DNA from: Bryobacterales bacterium | Lineage (GTDB): Bacteria > Acidobacteriota > Terriglobia > Bryobacterales > Bryobacteraceae | Assembly: GCA_003164075.1 (NCBI GenBank) | Contig: PLRZ01000115.1 | Location: 1-6,653, forward strand | Direction of reading: 5' to 3' | Length of the DNA: 6,653 nucleotides | Part shown: piece after piece, positions 6,492 through 6,653 of the stretch | Position numbering within the stretch: the stretch's first letter is position 1 | How the letters are laid out: every line of letters begins with the position of its first letter | Translations under genes and position numbers: made by a program | Notes under the pieces: model-generated | The model's input: the letters and a program-made list of their open reading frames with translations, nothing else | Databases searched by the model: none | What the model was told of the DNA's origin: nothing

Positions 6492-6653
6492 TCGTGTGCG
6501 CCTCCTGCAGCGGCCCATCGACGGCCAGCATCGCCGGCACGCCGGTGAGAGCGGGGTAACCGGCGGCCGGGATGCTGCCCGCGGGCTCGAATCCTTCGGC
6601 CAGAGGTATTCCCGGAGGGTATTCGAAATTAATTCGCTCCCGTTCCAGCGCCA
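6484..6653 (-). CDS. Unrecognised protein, 3' end only
   Basis: An open frame enters from beyond the window edge and ends at TGA 6484-6486, giving at least 55 C-terminal residues. The visible part reads INFEYPPGIPLAEGFEP, then GSIPAAGYPALTG and a tail ending LQEAHTNG. It is proline- and glycine-rich with no membrane segment and no motif I can name. It is supported as coding by its natural composition, by stops in one of the other two minus frames, and by its eight-base overlap with the glycosyltransferase start, the same tight packing as elsewhere in the operon. It is probably another polysaccharide-locus gene. The frame that runs on unbroken upstream of the glycosyltransferase is the alternative but is rich in Arg, Ser and Pro and looks non-coding. 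Confidence 0.55.
   Translation of the reverse strand, partial: ALERERINFEYPPGIPLAEGFEPAGSIPAAGYPALTGVPAMLAVDGPLQEAHTNG
6501..6506 (-). promoter_or_regulatory. Ribosome binding site deciding the glycosyltransferase start
   Basis: AGGAGG nine bases before the ATG at 6491. It lies inside the coding end of the upstream gene and rules in favour of this start over the in-frame ATG at 6518. Confidence 0.8.

Noticed and set aside
5544..6518. Glycosyltransferase start at 6518
   Set aside because: The extra residues are arginine-rich and there is no ribosome site; AGGAGG favours the ATG at 6491.

Overview
The window is a GC-rich bacterial surface-polysaccharide (O-antigen, capsule or exopolysaccharide) locus. 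Every credible gene lies on the minus strand and reads from position 6653 down to 273. No rRNA, tRNA, CRISPR array or transposase was seen. The taxon cannot be fixed from sequence alone. High GC, strong AGGAGG-type ribosome sites and a dispersed-looking GC-rich inverted repeat would suit a soil bacterium such as an Acidobacteriota member, but that is a weak guess.

Layout in transcription order: (1) the 3' end of an unrecognised gene (6653-6484); (2) an intact family 2 glycosyltransferase (6491-5544); (3) a 58-codon remnant of dTDP-4-dehydrorhamnose 3,5-epimerase (rmlC) that keeps a strong ribosome site (5529-5353); (4) a Wzx-type flippase (5352-4048); (5) a small BcbF/EcbF-like HAD phosphatase (4051-3647); (6) a large nucleotidyltransferase-kinase fusion, broken at a run of nine C on the coding strand (3675-1943); (7) a stand-alone sugar-phosphate-type nucleotidyltransferase (1983-1237); (8) a second family 2 glycosyltransferase, also broken by a one-base frame shift (1240-273). 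Positions 1-272 carry no gene but hold a nested inverted-repeat element.

The genes are tightly coupled: ATGA overlaps join flippase to phosphatase and nucleotidyltransferase to glycosyltransferase, and there are 8-, 29- and 41-base overlaps elsewhere. This implies one operon. The glycosyltransferases would build the repeat unit and the flippase would export it. The phosphatase, kinase fusion and nucleotidyltransferase together look like a pathway for making a nucleotide-activated small building block or substituent. That pathway, and the homopolymer tracts that could switch two of the genes, are the parts most worth a second look.

Two genes each lack one base relative to an intact frame. Real decay, phase variation and sequencing or assembly error all remain possible.
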